This document shows, in pieces, positions 24,277 to 34,064 of a stretch of DNA of 64,000 bases. The translations under genes and the position numbers were made by a program. The notes beneath the pieces were generated by a model. It made no database searches, was not told where the DNA came from, and was given only the letters and a program-made list of their open reading frames with translations. The stretch spans positions 1 to 64,000 of the forward strand of contig NZ_JABASR010000002.1 of the NCBI RefSeq assembly GCF_016107525.1, given 5' to 3'. The DNA is from Psychrobacter aquimaris (lineage in GTDB: Bacteria; Pseudomonadota; Gammaproteobacteria; Pseudomonadales; Moraxellaceae). Numbering within the stretch: the first letter of the stretch is position 1; every line of letters starts with the position of its first letter.

Positions 24277-26133
24277 CTACTCGTAATCAAGCTTCTGTGT
24301 AGGCATCTCTATAGAGTGCATCACCATTCTAAAAAGAACCCACCAAGCATAAATAGGTGCGCTAGAGGACGCAGATGAATCATTCATAAGACCGTGTGCG
24401 ACTTTATTCCTTAAGTTTGGGCCACTTGGGTGTGCGAATACAGCTGTTAATTCAAAAATCTCATCTCCGTTGAAAACTTCATTGATTCCCTTTATCTTCA
24501 AAAGAGAGCTTAAGCCTTTTTCTTCTTCAATGTTCTTTTCCTCATTTTTTCCTTTAAGAGTATTATCTACATCATTATTATTTAGTTGAGTTCGCACAAT
24601 CAACTCCATTTGGGGCGCAACTAAATGAATAGCAGTAGAAAAATCACGCTCAAAACCTAACCAAATTGCATGTGATATTAACTGAATGTTAGATATTGGA
24701 ACTATAGGACTTAGGTTGCATATATCAAAAACGTAATCTTTACTTATGGCGTATTCGCTTAAAATTTGCTCAAGAGCAGGAAGTATATATGAATCTACAC
24801 GAAGCTTTATCTCATCATTAAAGTCTCTTATTAAATGAGTTTCAACTATTTTATCAATTGAAGCCTGACCTTCAGCGAATTCGACAGCATGGGTTTTAGC
24901 GATAGTTTTTCCGTTTTGTTCAAGATCAAACTTGCCATATAAGTGATCTATAGAGGGCTGATCGATTTTCGCGCTCTTAGATTCTTTTAACGATTTGCAA
25001 CTAGGGATAGCAAGTATTTTAGAGAAATATAATAAGCTTTCCCATATGGTTTTTTTATGAGATACAAACCTCTTGGCTTCTATCTTTATATCGCCTAAAT
25101 TTTCCGACCTAATACAAAGGGGATCCATATGTTTCAACAACCTTTTATTTGATGTTCTAAGCTTGCAATAAGCAGCAGCGATTTTTGTATTAATCAAATA
25201 TTCATCTTGAGACTTTTTTGGCACCTTGCTGTATAAGTCAATAGCATCCTGGAAAAACCCTGACGATCGTAAATCTAGCGCTTGATCCGAATCAAAGTGC
25301 TTATCAGCTTCTTGTATGTAACAGTCAGCCGCCTGAACCAAGGGAGCTATATGTTTATCTTCAGAATTTTCTTCATAGTATTTAGAACTCAACTCAAAAT
25401 AAATGGCTGCTTTATGAAAATCGCCAGCTTTTTCGAACTTACCACCTAACCCCTCTAACTTTGAAGCAATATCTACACCCTTATTTTTTAAAACATCGGT
25501 TCTTTTTCTAAAATTAGGTTCAATTCTTTTGATAAGATCAGCCACCCAGCAGACAATATCATCTGTGCCAGAATTAAATATATCATATAGACGCTTCTCC
25601 ACCATTGTTATCAAGCCATCTTTAGAAAGTTTTTTTGATAAACGATAGGCACGTTCAAATTCTTTTATTCCACTATCCGACCATACTTTATTGTTGATAT
25701 CCCCAGATATATAACAGCTTATAGCCTTTTCTGCATAAATATATTTTTCACGTAGACTTGACTCTAAAACCCACAGCAAATCAAAAATTCTTGCTTTTAG
25801 GGGTGAGTAGTCTATTTTTTCAGCTATACGGCTTATTTCTAATAATCCACTACAATTAATAGGTTCTAAATTAAACACATTGAGAGGTGTTCCGTCCAGT
25901 AAAATTGTAGACACTTGAAAAGGCTCATCGTTATTTTCAGGAACCAATTTCATAGAGGCGGCATACCCTATAAACCTCAATAAAATCACATCTTCTGGCC
26001 TTATATCTTTACTATTTTTTAATTCATCCCCAATCATAATAGGAAAGCGTTGCAGGTTCTTATCTTCAGTCTTATCAATTATGCTTTGCAAAATTTTAAG
26101 TGCGTTTGATTCCATGTGCACATCATCGTCCAT
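24277..26133 (-). CDS. DUF4209-type protein with HEPN-like RNxxxH motif, candidate phage defence gene
   Basis: This 618-residue protein has a helical repeat-like body (about residues 130-400, TPR-like) and a C-terminal domain of the DUF4209 type, ending with GPNLRNKVAHG (about residues 580-590). RNKVAH fits the R-x4-H motif of HEPN ribonucleases. The gene lies between integrase and late genes, transcribed with the integrase (23-base gap; AAGGA eight bases before ATG). This is the favoured place for accessory defence genes in temperate phages, and the gene is more AT-rich than its neighbours. Family naming is from memory; a defence or superinfection-exclusion role is inference. It could instead be a host-acquired gene of other function. 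Confidence 0.65.
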   Translation of the reverse strand: MDDDVHMESNALKILQSIIDKTEDKNLQRFPIMIGDELKNSKDIRPEDVILLRFIGYAASMKLVPENNDEPFQVSTILLDGTPLNVFNLEPINCSGLLEISRIAEKIDYSPLKARIFDLLWVLESSLREKYIYAEKAISCYISGDINNKVWSDSGIKEFERAYRLSKKLSKDGLITMVEKRLYDIFNSGTDDIVCWVADLIKRIEPNFRKRTDVLKNKGVDIASKLEGLGGKFEKAGDFHKAAIYFELSSKYYEENSEDKHIAPLVQAADCYIQEADKHFDSDQALDLRSSGFFQDAIDLYSKVPKKSQDEYLINTKIAAAYCKLRTSNKRLLKHMDPLCIRSENLGDIKIEAKRFVSHKKTIWESLLYFSKILAIPSCKSLKESKSAKIDQPSIDHLYGKFDLEQNGKTIAKTHAVEFAEGQASIDKIVETHLIRDFNDEIKLRVDSYILPALEQILSEYAISKDYVFDICNLSPIVPISNIQLISHAIWLGFERDFSTAIHLVAPQMELIVRTQLNNNDVDNTLKGKNEEKNIEEEKGLSSLLKIKGINEVFNGDEIFELTAVFAHPSGPNLRNKVAHGLMNDSSASSSAPIYAWWVLFRMVMHSIEMPTQKLDYE

Positions 26134-26156
26134 GACTAAAATCCTTGTTTTAATTC

Positions 26157-27413
26157 CTAGTATATTTTATACAACTTCTCAATCACTTCATCTTGTGTCA
26201 TGCCAGCCTCATTAAAGATAAATACCTCAATATCATTCATAGCGGCACGCAATCTTTTTTGGCTGACTTGGATGTATTGTAGTGTCACGTCATCAGATGC
26301 TTTCGAGGTTCTGTGATTCATCAGCCGCTTAATAACCGATATGTTCAGATTAAGAATATCACCGATGGTTGAAAAGGTTCGACGCAGATCATGCGGTGTA
26401 ATATGAATACCTGCAGCATCACCGATGTTCTTGTACTGCTTTGATATATCGGTCAGATTGCCGTCGCATTCTTTCAAGCGAGAAGGGAATAGCCACGGCT
26501 CATCCATCCGGTATTGGTATCGATGCGCAAGCATGGCGCACATGACTTTGCCCAATGGTATATGCAAGGTGTCGCCATTTTTAGTCTCATGAATGGTCAT
26601 CGTGCCGTGCTTTAAATCAATACAATCCCATCTAAGCGTGTAGCCTTCGCTGGCACGTATGCCAGTGCACAAAAATAGCAGCATGATATCGCGTGCATTA
26701 TTGCTATGCGGCTGCATCGTGTGGAAGTCTTCACTCCTAAAATCTAACAGCACACGTACATAGTTACCCATCGTATCTTCACTAAGATACGTAGTGCGAG
26801 GCTTAACCGTGTTCCAGAGCTTCTTAGCCGTCAGTATCTCAATAGGGCTTGGCTTGATGATAGGGGATTCGGTCTTGTCTAAAAAGCTCAGACGTGAAAA
26901 GTTCCAAACGGCATTAAGGGCCCGAAAAGTTGCATTCGCTTGTGATGGGCTGAGCTTAGTAAGCTCTAAATGTTTTTCAGTGACATTGCTTTGCATGATC
27001 TCGTTCATCGATCTGTTTTGCCACTCTGCAAGCTTGCCTGGTATCTGCCGGTTATAGGTATCGATGGTAGATTGTTTTAAACCAGGCTTATGAGAGATGT
27101 AATATTCATAAGCTTCACCAAGTGTGGGAACCACGACATCTTTCATGTCATCGTTAAATGGGTCTTTGCCTTGCATCAAATCTGATATCAACGACATGGC
27201 TTGTTCGCGCGCGTCCTGCAAGGTAATGATTGAGCAATCACCAATGACACGGCGGTGCAGCTTGCCAGCAATACGCTTATTGATCAGATAGTTTTTACTG
27301 GCACTCTTGGTACAGACAGCAAAGCCGTTGACCACTTCGTCTTGATGAATGACCGCTTTATCTGTGTACTCTAAGCCGTCAATAAACCGTTTGGTAAATT
27401 TAGTTTTTGCCAT
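26157..27413 (-). CDS. int: Tyrosine-family phage integrase
   Basis: This 418-residue protein is a site-specific recombinase that would insert and excise the prophage at the adjoining tRNA gene. The N-terminal arm-binding domain starts as in P4-like integrases (FTKRFIDGL), followed by a core-binding helical domain (about 95-210). Catalytic residues are visible: Arg in GIRASEG (about 252), HDLRR (about 340), His in LMNHR (about 365) and Tyr in LQYIQV (about 378). ATG 27413 is chosen over an upstream frame extension to 27545 because it begins the conserved arm domain and the extension crosses the tRNA terminator. Confidence 0.93.
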   Translation of the reverse strand: MAKTKFTKRFIDGLEYTDKAVIHQDEVVNGFAVCTKSASKNYLINKRIAGKLHRRVIGDCSIITLQDAREQAMSLISDLMQGKDPFNDDMKDVVVPTLGEAYEYYISHKPGLKQSTIDTYNRQIPGKLAEWQNRSMNEIMQSNVTEKHLELTKLSPSQANATFRALNAVWNFSRLSFLDKTESPIIKPSPIEILTAKKLWNTVKPRTTYLSEDTMGNYVRVLLDFRSEDFHTMQPHSNNARDIMLLFLCTGIRASEGYTLRWDCIDLKHGTMTIHETKNGDTLHIPLGKVMCAMLAHRYQYRMDEPWLFPSRLKECDGNLTDISKQYKNIGDAAGIHITPHDLRRTFSTIGDILNLNISVIKRLMNHRTSKASDDVTLQYIQVSQKRLRAAMNDIEVFIFNEAGMTQDEVIEKLYKIY

Positions 27414-27545
27414 GATCTTCGCTATCCGTAGTGTGAATCTGTCTAGGTATAGTAGAGGATAACCGACAAAATGAGAAGTATACCAAAAGTATACTTTTAG
27501 CCACTTTGGTACTGATAGACAAGCCAGCCTAAAATCTATAGACAA

Positions 27546-27581
27546 TAAAAAACCCTTATAAACCGTGGCTTATAAGGGTTT
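27546..27581 (-). terminator. Terminator after the tRNA gene
   Basis: AAACCCTTATAA (27550-27561) and TTATAAGGGTTT (27570-27581) form a perfect 12-base stem, with an A run on the left that reads as a U run on the minus strand. It would stop tRNA transcription before the integrase gene. Confidence 0.75.
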
Positions 27582-27586
27582 GAATA

Positions 27587-27663
27587 TGGTGGGCCCAGTA
27601 GGACTTGAACCTACGACCAAAGGATTATGAGTCCTCTGCTCTAACCAACTGAGCTATGGGCCC
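27587..27663 (-). tRNA. tRNA-Ile2 (CAU anticodon, lysidine type), probable attB/attR
   Basis: This is a full cloverleaf of 77 bases with encoded CCA. The stem GGGCCCA pairs with TGGGCCC, the T-loop is TTCAAGT and the anticodon loop is CTCATAA. The anticodon CAU (27627-27629) could be Met or Ile2. C4-G69 and C5-G68 pairs and the TTGGTCG variable/T-arm region match the Ile2 type recognised by TilS and not elongator Met. The 3' end faces the integrase, so the prophage most likely recombined within the 3' half of this gene. No second copy of the 3' end is seen in the window. Confidence 0.88.
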
Positions 27664-27880
27664 TAACGTTAGACGCACAATGATACCTGATTTTTTTAAT
27701 TTTTCAAGTAAAACATAAGAAGTAATAGAGATATTTTTAATAAAACCCTGTTTTTCTACTAAATAAGACCAATAACCAATGTAAGGCAGAGACTACCATC
27801 GACTGTGATGATTGCATCAGTGACATAATTACTTGTATAAGATAAATCATACAATGGGCAATCTTGTTAGGTCGATTTGC

Positions 27881-28048
27881 TTACAGCATAGGGATAGCAT
27901 CGATGATATTTCGTTGCTGCTCATTATTGAGTGATTGATCATTATATACTTCAGGTAAAATATTTACCTCGAAAGCACTAGCATTGACACACATTTCTCG
28001 TGTAATCGGCAATGCAAGCGATTGTACCATCATAAGATTGTCCGCCAT
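27881..28048 (-). CDS. 55-residue protein coupled to the cca gene
   Basis: The frame starts with ATG overlapping the TAA of the CCA-adding enzyme (TAATG) on the same strand and encodes a 55-residue soluble protein with Cys and a hydrophobic first third. The coupling and a normal amino acid mixture favour a real gene, but no family is recognised and no separate ribosome site is clear. Confidence 0.45.
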   Translation of the reverse strand: MADNLMMVQSLALPITREMCVNASAFEVNILPEVYNDQSLNNEQQRNIIDAIPML

Positions 28049-29226
28049 TAGCTTAACAGTAAGTGTTCAATTCTGGCTTGTCTGAGTGCTGCACCAATTG
28101 CAGGGCCTGTCAGCTCTGAATCAATATCTTGCATACTAATGGCATGAAAGCTGCTCAGTGCTAGCATCATCTGACGGTGCTGTGTTGCCAACTGCAAGAC
28201 GTGACTGCACACGAGTAGTTGCGAGAGCTTATCAGGCTCTTTATGAGCGCTGCAAGTTTGTATGAGGTCAATTTTTTCAGCTGCATTTAAATGGTTTATC
28301 GCATTTAGTTTTGTGGCTTGCTGAGTGAAGAGAGTCGCAAATTGGGTGTGCACTTTTGGTACCTTAGCGGCGTTGCCTATTTTGCTAATGCTTTTGGCAA
28401 TTGCTGATTCATTAGCATCAAGGTCTTTATCTATCGACCTAAATAAATCTGCGTTAAGACTTGCCATTAATAGTGCCCAACGTTGTGATAAGTTTAATTT
28501 CATCTGGCCTGCGAAATAAAGCGCTGTCTGCACTGTCTCTCGTATATGAGCATCAGCCCAAGCTTCATGTAGTGGAGAAAAATATTCTGTGAGCGCACCA
28601 ACCTCAAACAGTTGTTGCCAGTATACGTGTGGCGATAGCTGCATGGTTGCACGGCTAGATTCTTGCCAAATACGCTCCGCACTTAAATGAGCAAGCTCTC
28701 CTGAGTCAACCAATTGGCGCATCAAAATCAAAGTTTCATCAGCAATGACAAAACCTAAGTCATAATAACGGCTATAGAAGCGAGCGGTTCGGAGCACCCG
28801 TAGTGGGTCTTCGCTAAACGCACTTGATACATGGCGTAAGGTTTTACTGTCTATATCAGCCATGCCACCATAATAGTCAATGACGTCACCGTTGATAGGA
28901 GTGTCATCAGTTAAGCTGGTGACTTCTATTGCCATGGCATTAATCGTCAAATCTCGACGTTGTAGATCCTCTTTTAAGCTGACGTCAGGACTGGCATGTA
29001 CGCTAAATCCTTTATATCCCAAGCCTTCTTTGCGTTCAGTGCGTGCCAGTGCGTATTCTTCATGACTATTAGGATGCAAAAATACAGGGAAATCTGCGCC
29101 CACTTGCAGAAATCCTGCGTCAAGCATTTCTGCAACGGTTGCACCGACGACGACAAAGTCTTTATCTTTGATAGGACGTACTAATAGTTGATCGCGTACT
29201 GCGCCGCCGACAAGGTAAATTTGCAT
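28048..29226 (-). CDS. cca: CCA-adding tRNA nucleotidyltransferase
   Basis: This 392-residue enzyme adds or repairs the 3' CCA of tRNAs. The N-terminal catalytic domain shows LVGGAVRDQLL (residues 5-15), the D-x-D metal site in KDKDFVVVG, and RRDLTINAMAIE (about 90), typical of class II enzymes near the E. coli type. In the C-terminal part I cannot find the HD metal motif that the E. coli protein carries for its phosphatase activity; ALLMASLNADLF stands in its place, so this is probably a CCA enzyme without HD function. ATG 29226 has a GAGGATATC-type site upstream. Confidence 0.92.
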   Translation of the reverse strand: MQIYLVGGAVRDQLLVRPIKDKDFVVVGATVAEMLDAGFLQVGADFPVFLHPNSHEEYALARTERKEGLGYKGFSVHASPDVSLKEDLQRRDLTINAMAIEVTSLTDDTPINGDVIDYYGGMADIDSKTLRHVSSAFSEDPLRVLRTARFYSRYYDLGFVIADETLILMRQLVDSGELAHLSAERIWQESSRATMQLSPHVYWQQLFEVGALTEYFSPLHEAWADAHIRETVQTALYFAGQMKLNLSQRWALLMASLNADLFRSIDKDLDANESAIAKSISKIGNAAKVPKVHTQFATLFTQQATKLNAINHLNAAEKIDLIQTCSAHKEPDKLSQLLVCSHVLQLATQHRQMMLALSSFHAISMQDIDSELTGPAIGAALRQARIEHLLLS

Positions 29227-29314
29227 GATATCCTCTATCTTTTGTTTTAATTGAGCAAGTGATGACTGATACTGAATAAGGCTGTGCTACGTCTTAGCCA
29301 GTTTATAATGAGCA

Positions 29315-29357
29315 AAAAAAACCAGCCAACGCTATTTAATAGCATTGGCTGGTTTTA
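29315..29357 (-). terminator. Terminator between maeB and cca
   Basis: An extended stem (AACCAGCCAA with GCTATT, pairing with AATAGC and TTGGCTGGTT) is flanked by A and T runs, so it can act in both directions. It ends the maeB unit. Confidence 0.8.
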
Positions 29358-29433
29358 GTATAGCAGACGGCTTCTATAAATGAATAACAGAGACCATCTC
29401 GACAACAGATATTACTATGTAGTGCAGGATATA

Positions 29434-31767
29434 TTACTGATTTTCGCTTGCCAAATCCTGAGCTTCAGTGACGGCAAGAGCCGTCATATTAACGATACCA
29501 CGCGCAGTAGCTGATGGTGTGAGAATATGTACCGGTTTGCTAGTACCTAATAAAATAGGACCAATAGAGGCACTACCAGTTGCTGTCTTGAGCAGATTAA
29601 AGGCAATATTTGAGGCGTCAAGCGTTGGTAAGATGAGCAGGTTTGCTGCACCTTTTAACGGGCTTGATGGCATATTGTTTAAACGGATATGCTCATTCAG
29701 CGCTGCGTCACCTTGCATCTCGCCGTCGAATTCAAAGTCTACGTTCATATCTGTCAGCAGTTGATAGACCTTACGCATCTTGACAGCACTGGTACGATCT
29801 GAAGCGCCAAAGTTAGAATGAGAGACTAGCGCGACGCGCGGTACAATACCAAAGCGACGTAATTGATCAACCGCTAGGACAGTCATCTCAGCCAATTGTT
29901 CAGCCGTTGGATCTTCGTGGACATAAGTATCAGCGATGAAAATATTACGATCTTGCATTAGTACAGCATTCATAGCATAGAAGTCGTTCACATCTGCTTT
30001 TTTGCCAATAACGCTTTGTACATATTTTAAATGCAACTGATAATGGCCAAACGTACCACAAACCATGCCATCTGCAGCGCCATTTTCGACTAATAGTGAG
30101 CCGACCAAAGTGGTCTTGCGACGAACGTCACGGCGCGCAAGTTCAATACTCACACCAAGACGTTTATTCTTCTCGTAGTAGCCCTGCCAGTAGTCTTTAT
30201 AACGAGGGTCATCATCAATGTTGACGATAGTAATGTTTTCGCCATCTTTTAGACGCAAACCCAATTTTTCGATATTGGCTTCGATGACTGAAGGACGACC
30301 AATTAAAATAGGCTTTGCCAGCTTTTCATCAACAACAACTTGCACAGCGAGCAAGATATTATTGTCTTCACCTTCACAGTAAACGATACGTTTTGGATCG
30401 GATTTGGCACGAGCAAAGATTGGCTTCATCACGAATGCAGAATTATAGACAAACTCAGACAGACGCTGACGGTAAGCTTGCATATCAGCGATAGGTAAGG
30501 TTGCAACGCCTGAATCCATTGCCGCTTGAGCGACCGCAGATGCGATCTCGATGATTAGATTTGGCTCTAGCGGACCTGGAATCAAGTAATCACGACCGAA
30601 ACTTTGCATTTTTTCGATATTTCTAGCGCTTGTGGTCGGTGTTGCTTCTACGTGTGCCATCGCAGCGATAGCTCTTACACAAGCCACTTTCATCTCTTCG
30701 TTAACAGTCGTCGCACCAACATCTAATGCGCCGCGGAAGATATAAGGGAAGCATAAAGCGTTGTTTACTTGGTTTGGATAGTCTGAGCGACCGGTTGCCA
30801 TGATGACATCTGGACGTACGGCGTGCGCCAATTCTGGCATGATCTCAGGCGTTGGGTTGGCAAGTGCAAAGACGATAGGGTCTTTTGCCATGCGGCGAAC
30901 CATATCTTCAGATAACGTACCAGGCATAGATAGACCAAGGAACATATCGACATCGTCCATAACCTCGTCGATAGTAGTCGCAGTCGTCTCACGTGCATAA
31001 CGCTGTTTGGTTTCGTCAAGGTTTTCACGAATAGTAGTAATAATACCGCGTGAATCTGAAACAAAGATGTTATTTTTGTTCACCCCAAGTGCGCAAATAA
31101 TATCTAAACAAGAAATGGCTGCGGCACCAGCACCTGAACAGACAATTTTAATCTCTTCGATTTTTTTGCCAGTAATCAATAGTGCGTTTAGCATCGCTGC
31201 TGCAACAATGATTGACGTACCATGTTGGTCATCATGGAATACTGGAATGTTCATGCGCTCACGTAATTCACGCTCAATTTTGAAACATTCTGGTGCTTTG
31301 ATGTCTTCTAGGTTGATACCACCAAAAGTAGGTTCAAGAGAAGCGACTGCTTCGATGAATTTGTCTGGATCGTTTTGGGCAATTTCAATATCAAAAACGT
31401 CGATACCCGCGAATTTTTTGAATAGAACGCCTTTACCTTCCATCACAGGCTTTGATGCCAATGGACCGATATTACCTAGACCCAGTACCGCAGTACCATT
31501 GGTGATAACACCAACCAAGTTGCTACGTGCGGTATATTTAGCCGCTAATGTCGGGTCTCTTTGAATCTCAAGACAAGGAACTGCCACACCTGGTGAATAA
31601 GCAAGTGCTAAGTCACGTTGGTTTGCCAACTGCTTAATAGGGGTAACAGAGATTTTACCTGGACGTGGGAACTCATGATAATGTAAGGCAGCTTGTTCAA
31701 ACTGCTCTTTTTCTGTAGGAAAGTTATCCGTATTCAAAGTGGTATCGTCATTCATAATAATTGCCAT
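29434..31767 (-). CDS. maeB: NADP-dependent malic enzyme with phosphotransacetylase-like C-terminal domain
   Basis: This 777-residue protein decarboxylates malate to pyruvate, giving NADPH. The malic domains lie about residues 25-430 (PGKISVTP, then [12 protein letters not shown], then [15 protein letters not shown] with the metal-binding Asp, then GAGAAA of the nucleotide-binding fold). Residues about 450-770 match phosphotransacetylase, as in E. coli MaeB where it is regulatory. Length equals the usual MaeB size. ATG 31767 or 31755 could serve; neither has a strong ribosome site. Two Fur-box-like sequences lie upstream. Confidence 0.95.
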   Translation of the reverse strand: MAIIMNDDTTLNTDNFPTEKEQFEQAALHYHEFPRPGKISVTPIKQLANQRDLALAYSPGVAVPCLEIQRDPTLAAKYTARSNLVGVITNGTAVLGLGNIGPLASKPVMEGKGVLFKKFAGIDVFDIEIAQNDPDKFIEAVASLEPTFGGINLEDIKAPECFKIERELRERMNIPVFHDDQHGTSIIVAAAMLNALLITGKKIEEIKIVCSGAGAAAISCLDIICALGVNKNNIFVSDSRGIITTIRENLDETKQRYARETTATTIDEVMDDVDMFLGLSMPGTLSEDMVRRMAKDPIVFALANPTPEIMPELAHAVRPDVIMATGRSDYPNQVNNALCFPYIFRGALDVGATTVNEEMKVACVRAIAAMAHVEATPTTSARNIEKMQSFGRDYLIPGPLEPNLIIEIASAVAQAAMDSGVATLPIADMQAYRQRLSEFVYNSAFVMKPIFARAKSDPKRIVYCEGEDNNILLAVQVVVDEKLAKPILIGRPSVIEANIEKLGLRLKDGENITIVNIDDDPRYKDYWQGYYEKNKRLGVSIELARRDVRRKTTLVGSLLVENGAADGMVCGTFGHYQLHLKYVQSVIGKKADVNDFYAMNAVLMQDRNIFIADTYVHEDPTAEQLAEMTVLAVDQLRRFGIVPRVALVSHSNFGASDRTSAVKMRKVYQLLTDMNVDFEFDGEMQGDAALNEHIRLNNMPSSPLKGAANLLILPTLDASNIAFNLLKTATGSASIGPILLGTSKPVHILTPSATARGIVNMTALAVTEAQDLASENQ

Positions 31768-32115
31768 GGTTGGAATAAATTGGAATAAAGTAAATGGTGA
31801 TAAAAATAACGTTTTACCCTCAAAAAATCATGGAATGATAATCCTCTAAGGGTAACGTAACGCTAAACAGCTAATAATTCAAAGTGGCAGGATTAGCAAC
31901 TAAGGATTGGATCAAAAAAGTAATCTAGCAAAAACAGTTATTCTAGCATTATTGGCAATTCACTGCCTAGTCAACAGCGGCGAATTGTGCGGATAATATA
32001 ATGAAATGATATTCATTATTTAGCCAATTAATAATGCCAAAAAATAGGGTTAAATATCAACCTTAATCTCATAATGTTTCAAAATATTACAGAATAGCAG
32101 TTTAACAATATTTGA
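31768..32115. promoter_or_regulatory. maeB upstream region with Fur-box-like sequences
   Basis: AATGATATTCATTAT at 32005-32019 differs at one base from the core of the classical Fur box, and AATGATAATC at 31833-31842 equals half of it plus the centre. No gene is visible in this gap. Iron control is inferred only from these words; they are about 65 and 240 bases from the maeB start. Confidence 0.4.
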
Positions 32116-33597
32116 TTAAGACGAGCAACTAATCGGCATTTGCGGCGCATGTGGGGTAGGCGGCATTGTATCGAGATGGGTAGCGATTGCTTGTACCTGA
32201 TAAGGGTCAGCCAGTAAATCGAATACTCGACTCACTTCTTCGAACTGTCCTTGTTCTGCTGCAGTAATGGCACGCTGCGCCATACTATTACGCAGTACAT
32301 AAACAGGATTGTTGGCTGTCATATCGTTGATAACTTGCTCAAGTGGCAGCTGCTGTATTTGAGCCACATAACGAGTCGACCAATCTTGCCAGACTTGTTG
32401 GGCATCATCGCTAAGCTCATTCGTCATGGTTGACAATAGCTGCTCTTCACAATGGTGTTCATTCGGCGCGACCAAACCGAGTAGCGCACGAAAGCTATTG
32501 GTATAGTCCAACAAGTTGTCTTCTAGTAAGGTTAACCATTCAAAGGCTAAGGTTAAGCTTTCTCTTTGATGGGGTAATCCAAGCTTACGACAAAGCCCTT
32601 GCTGATAGTGCTGCATAAACGTGGCTTCATAAGGCGCTAGACAGTCTGCTAACGCCTCACGTGTTACACCATCTAAACGCATAAAATGTGGCAGCCAAGC
32701 ATTGAGATTCCAATGACCGATAGCAGGTTGATTCTGGTAAGCATAGCGACCAGTATGATCAGAGTGGTTGTTGATCCAAGCGGGATTGAATCGCTCCATA
32801 AAACCGAAAGGACCAAAGTCTAAGGTGCTACCAGTGATGGAGAGGTTATCGGTATTCATCACGCCGTGAGCAAAGCCAATCAGTTGCCAGTCAGCGATCA
32901 TCCGCGCGGTTCGTTCAACCACTGTGGTTAAAAATGTCAGTATGGGAGCGTCGCTATCACGGCACTCTGGATAATAAGTGTCGATCATATAATCGGTGAA
33001 CTCAGCGAGCAAGTCAGGGGCAAAGCTGGCAATCCACTCGATATGACCCAAGCGAATGTGACTATCAGCCACCCGCATCAATGCCGCGCCTGCCTCCATA
33101 CGCTCACGTCGTACTCTGGTATCGGAGACAACAAATCCCAAAGCATTAGAAGAAGGAACGCCTAATTGTGTAAGTGCATGACCACATAAATACTCGCGAA
33201 TGGTGCTGCGCAACACAGCGCGACCATCACCCATTCGCGAGTAAGGTGTCAGACCGATACCTTTAAGGTGCAAGTCTTGCAATTGATTATTGTTATCGAG
33301 TACTTGTGCCATGAGTAAGCCGCGCCCGTCACCCAGTTGTCCGGCCCATTGTCCAAACTGGTGACCAGCATAAACCATGGCCAATGGCTTAAAGTCCGCT
33401 GGCACGTATTGACCACCAAGTATCTCAACCCAGTTTGTCATCAGCTCTTCATCATCTGTCCAGCCTAACTGCTGCGCAACTTGGGTGTTGAAGTGTCCAG
33501 CACGTGGATTTTCCAGTGGCGTAGGCGGTTGCTCATGATAAAGGCGCGTGTCGAGGTTGACATAGGTATTTTGATAACGCATATAGGCCGTTTCCAT
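32116..33597 (-). CDS. selO: Protein adenylyltransferase SelO
   Basis: This 493-residue pseudokinase-fold enzyme of the YdiU/SelO family transfers AMP to Ser/Thr/Tyr of proteins in redox stress. Family signatures are visible: YAGHQFGQWAGQLGDGRG (about residues 78-95), LKGIGLTPYSRMGDGRAVLR (about 113-132), then HGVMNTDNLSI (about 245) and DFGPFGF metal-binding loop. The C-terminus ends in CSS; many SelO proteins carry a C-terminal Cys pair or selenocysteine, here a single Cys near the end. Single gene on the minus strand. Confidence 0.95.
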   Translation of the reverse strand: METAYMRYQNTYVNLDTRLYHEQPPTPLENPRAGHFNTQVAQQLGWTDDEELMTNWVEILGGQYVPADFKPLAMVYAGHQFGQWAGQLGDGRGLLMAQVLDNNNQLQDLHLKGIGLTPYSRMGDGRAVLRSTIREYLCGHALTQLGVPSSNALGFVVSDTRVRRERMEAGAALMRVADSHIRLGHIEWIASFAPDLLAEFTDYMIDTYYPECRDSDAPILTFLTTVVERTARMIADWQLIGFAHGVMNTDNLSITGSTLDFGPFGFMERFNPAWINNHSDHTGRYAYQNQPAIGHWNLNAWLPHFMRLDGVTREALADCLAPYEATFMQHYQQGLCRKLGLPHQRESLTLAFEWLTLLEDNLLDYTNSFRALLGLVAPNEHHCEEQLLSTMTNELSDDAQQVWQDWSTRYVAQIQQLPLEQVINDMTANNPVYVLRNSMAQRAITAAEQGQFEEVSRVFDLLADPYQVQAIATHLDTMPPTPHAPQMPISCSS

Positions 33598-33710
33598 TCA
33601 AATGTAAAAGTGAGAATCTCACTATAACATAGCTCTTATATAGCATCGTTGCACTCTGTCCATCTCTTGTAATAGCATAACCAAAAACCATGAGTAAGTT
33701 TGAATGCATT

Positions 33711-33979
33711 TAGGGTCTGTTGAACATTCAAATATTAGGGCTGCTGATCGCTAAAATCGCACCAAACTAGGCGTAAACCGACGATAATGTCGAGACCTTA
33801 GCTAGGTTTGCAACAACGTTTGGAGTGGTTTTAGCATCAGCCTTTCAGGGCAGGACTATTTTTTGCTAATACATGGCGAAATTGTCTAACCTAGAATGAC
33901 TAGGCGTCAAAAATTTCACTGCGTATTGTCTAAAAAATAGCCTCTGCCAGTACCATATTTGAATGTTCAACAGACCCTA
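33711..33979. mobile_element. Complete MITE with 25-base terminal inverted repeats
   Basis: The ends at 33711-33735 and 33955-33979 are perfect inverted copies of TAGGGTCTGTTGAACATTCA plus five more bases. If the outer TA is the target duplication, the element is of IS630/Tc1-mariner style. It is 269 bp long and has no gene. It lies between selO and the desaturase gene, and a truncated relative lies at 46771-46838. Confidence 0.9.
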
Positions 33980-34064
33980 GCCTATCAAAGATATTGCTTC
34001 CACTTATCCTCTTTGTTTTTTACTTTTATAAAGTAATATTCGACACGTCATATAAACGATGAGC

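Larger units (their letters stand above)
1..27640. mobile_element. Right-hand part of an integrated contractile-tailed prophage
   Basis: Continuous phage gene content (tail sheath, tube, baseplate, spike, portal, lysis genes, polyvalent proteins, integrase) runs from the left window edge to the 3' end of a tRNA gene. The integrase gene is the last phage gene and lies about 170 bases from the tRNA, the usual layout for a phage that integrates in a tRNA 3' end. The left end and attL are not in the window, and neither are terminase, major capsid, tape measure or repressor genes, so the element is longer than 27.6 kb. The exact right boundary within the tRNA 3' half cannot be fixed without the attL copy. 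Confidence 0.9.

Noticed and set aside
1..27600. A second copy of the tRNA 3' end as attL inside the window
   Set aside because: No repeat of the tRNA 3' sequence was found by eye left of the integrase, so the left boundary must be outside.
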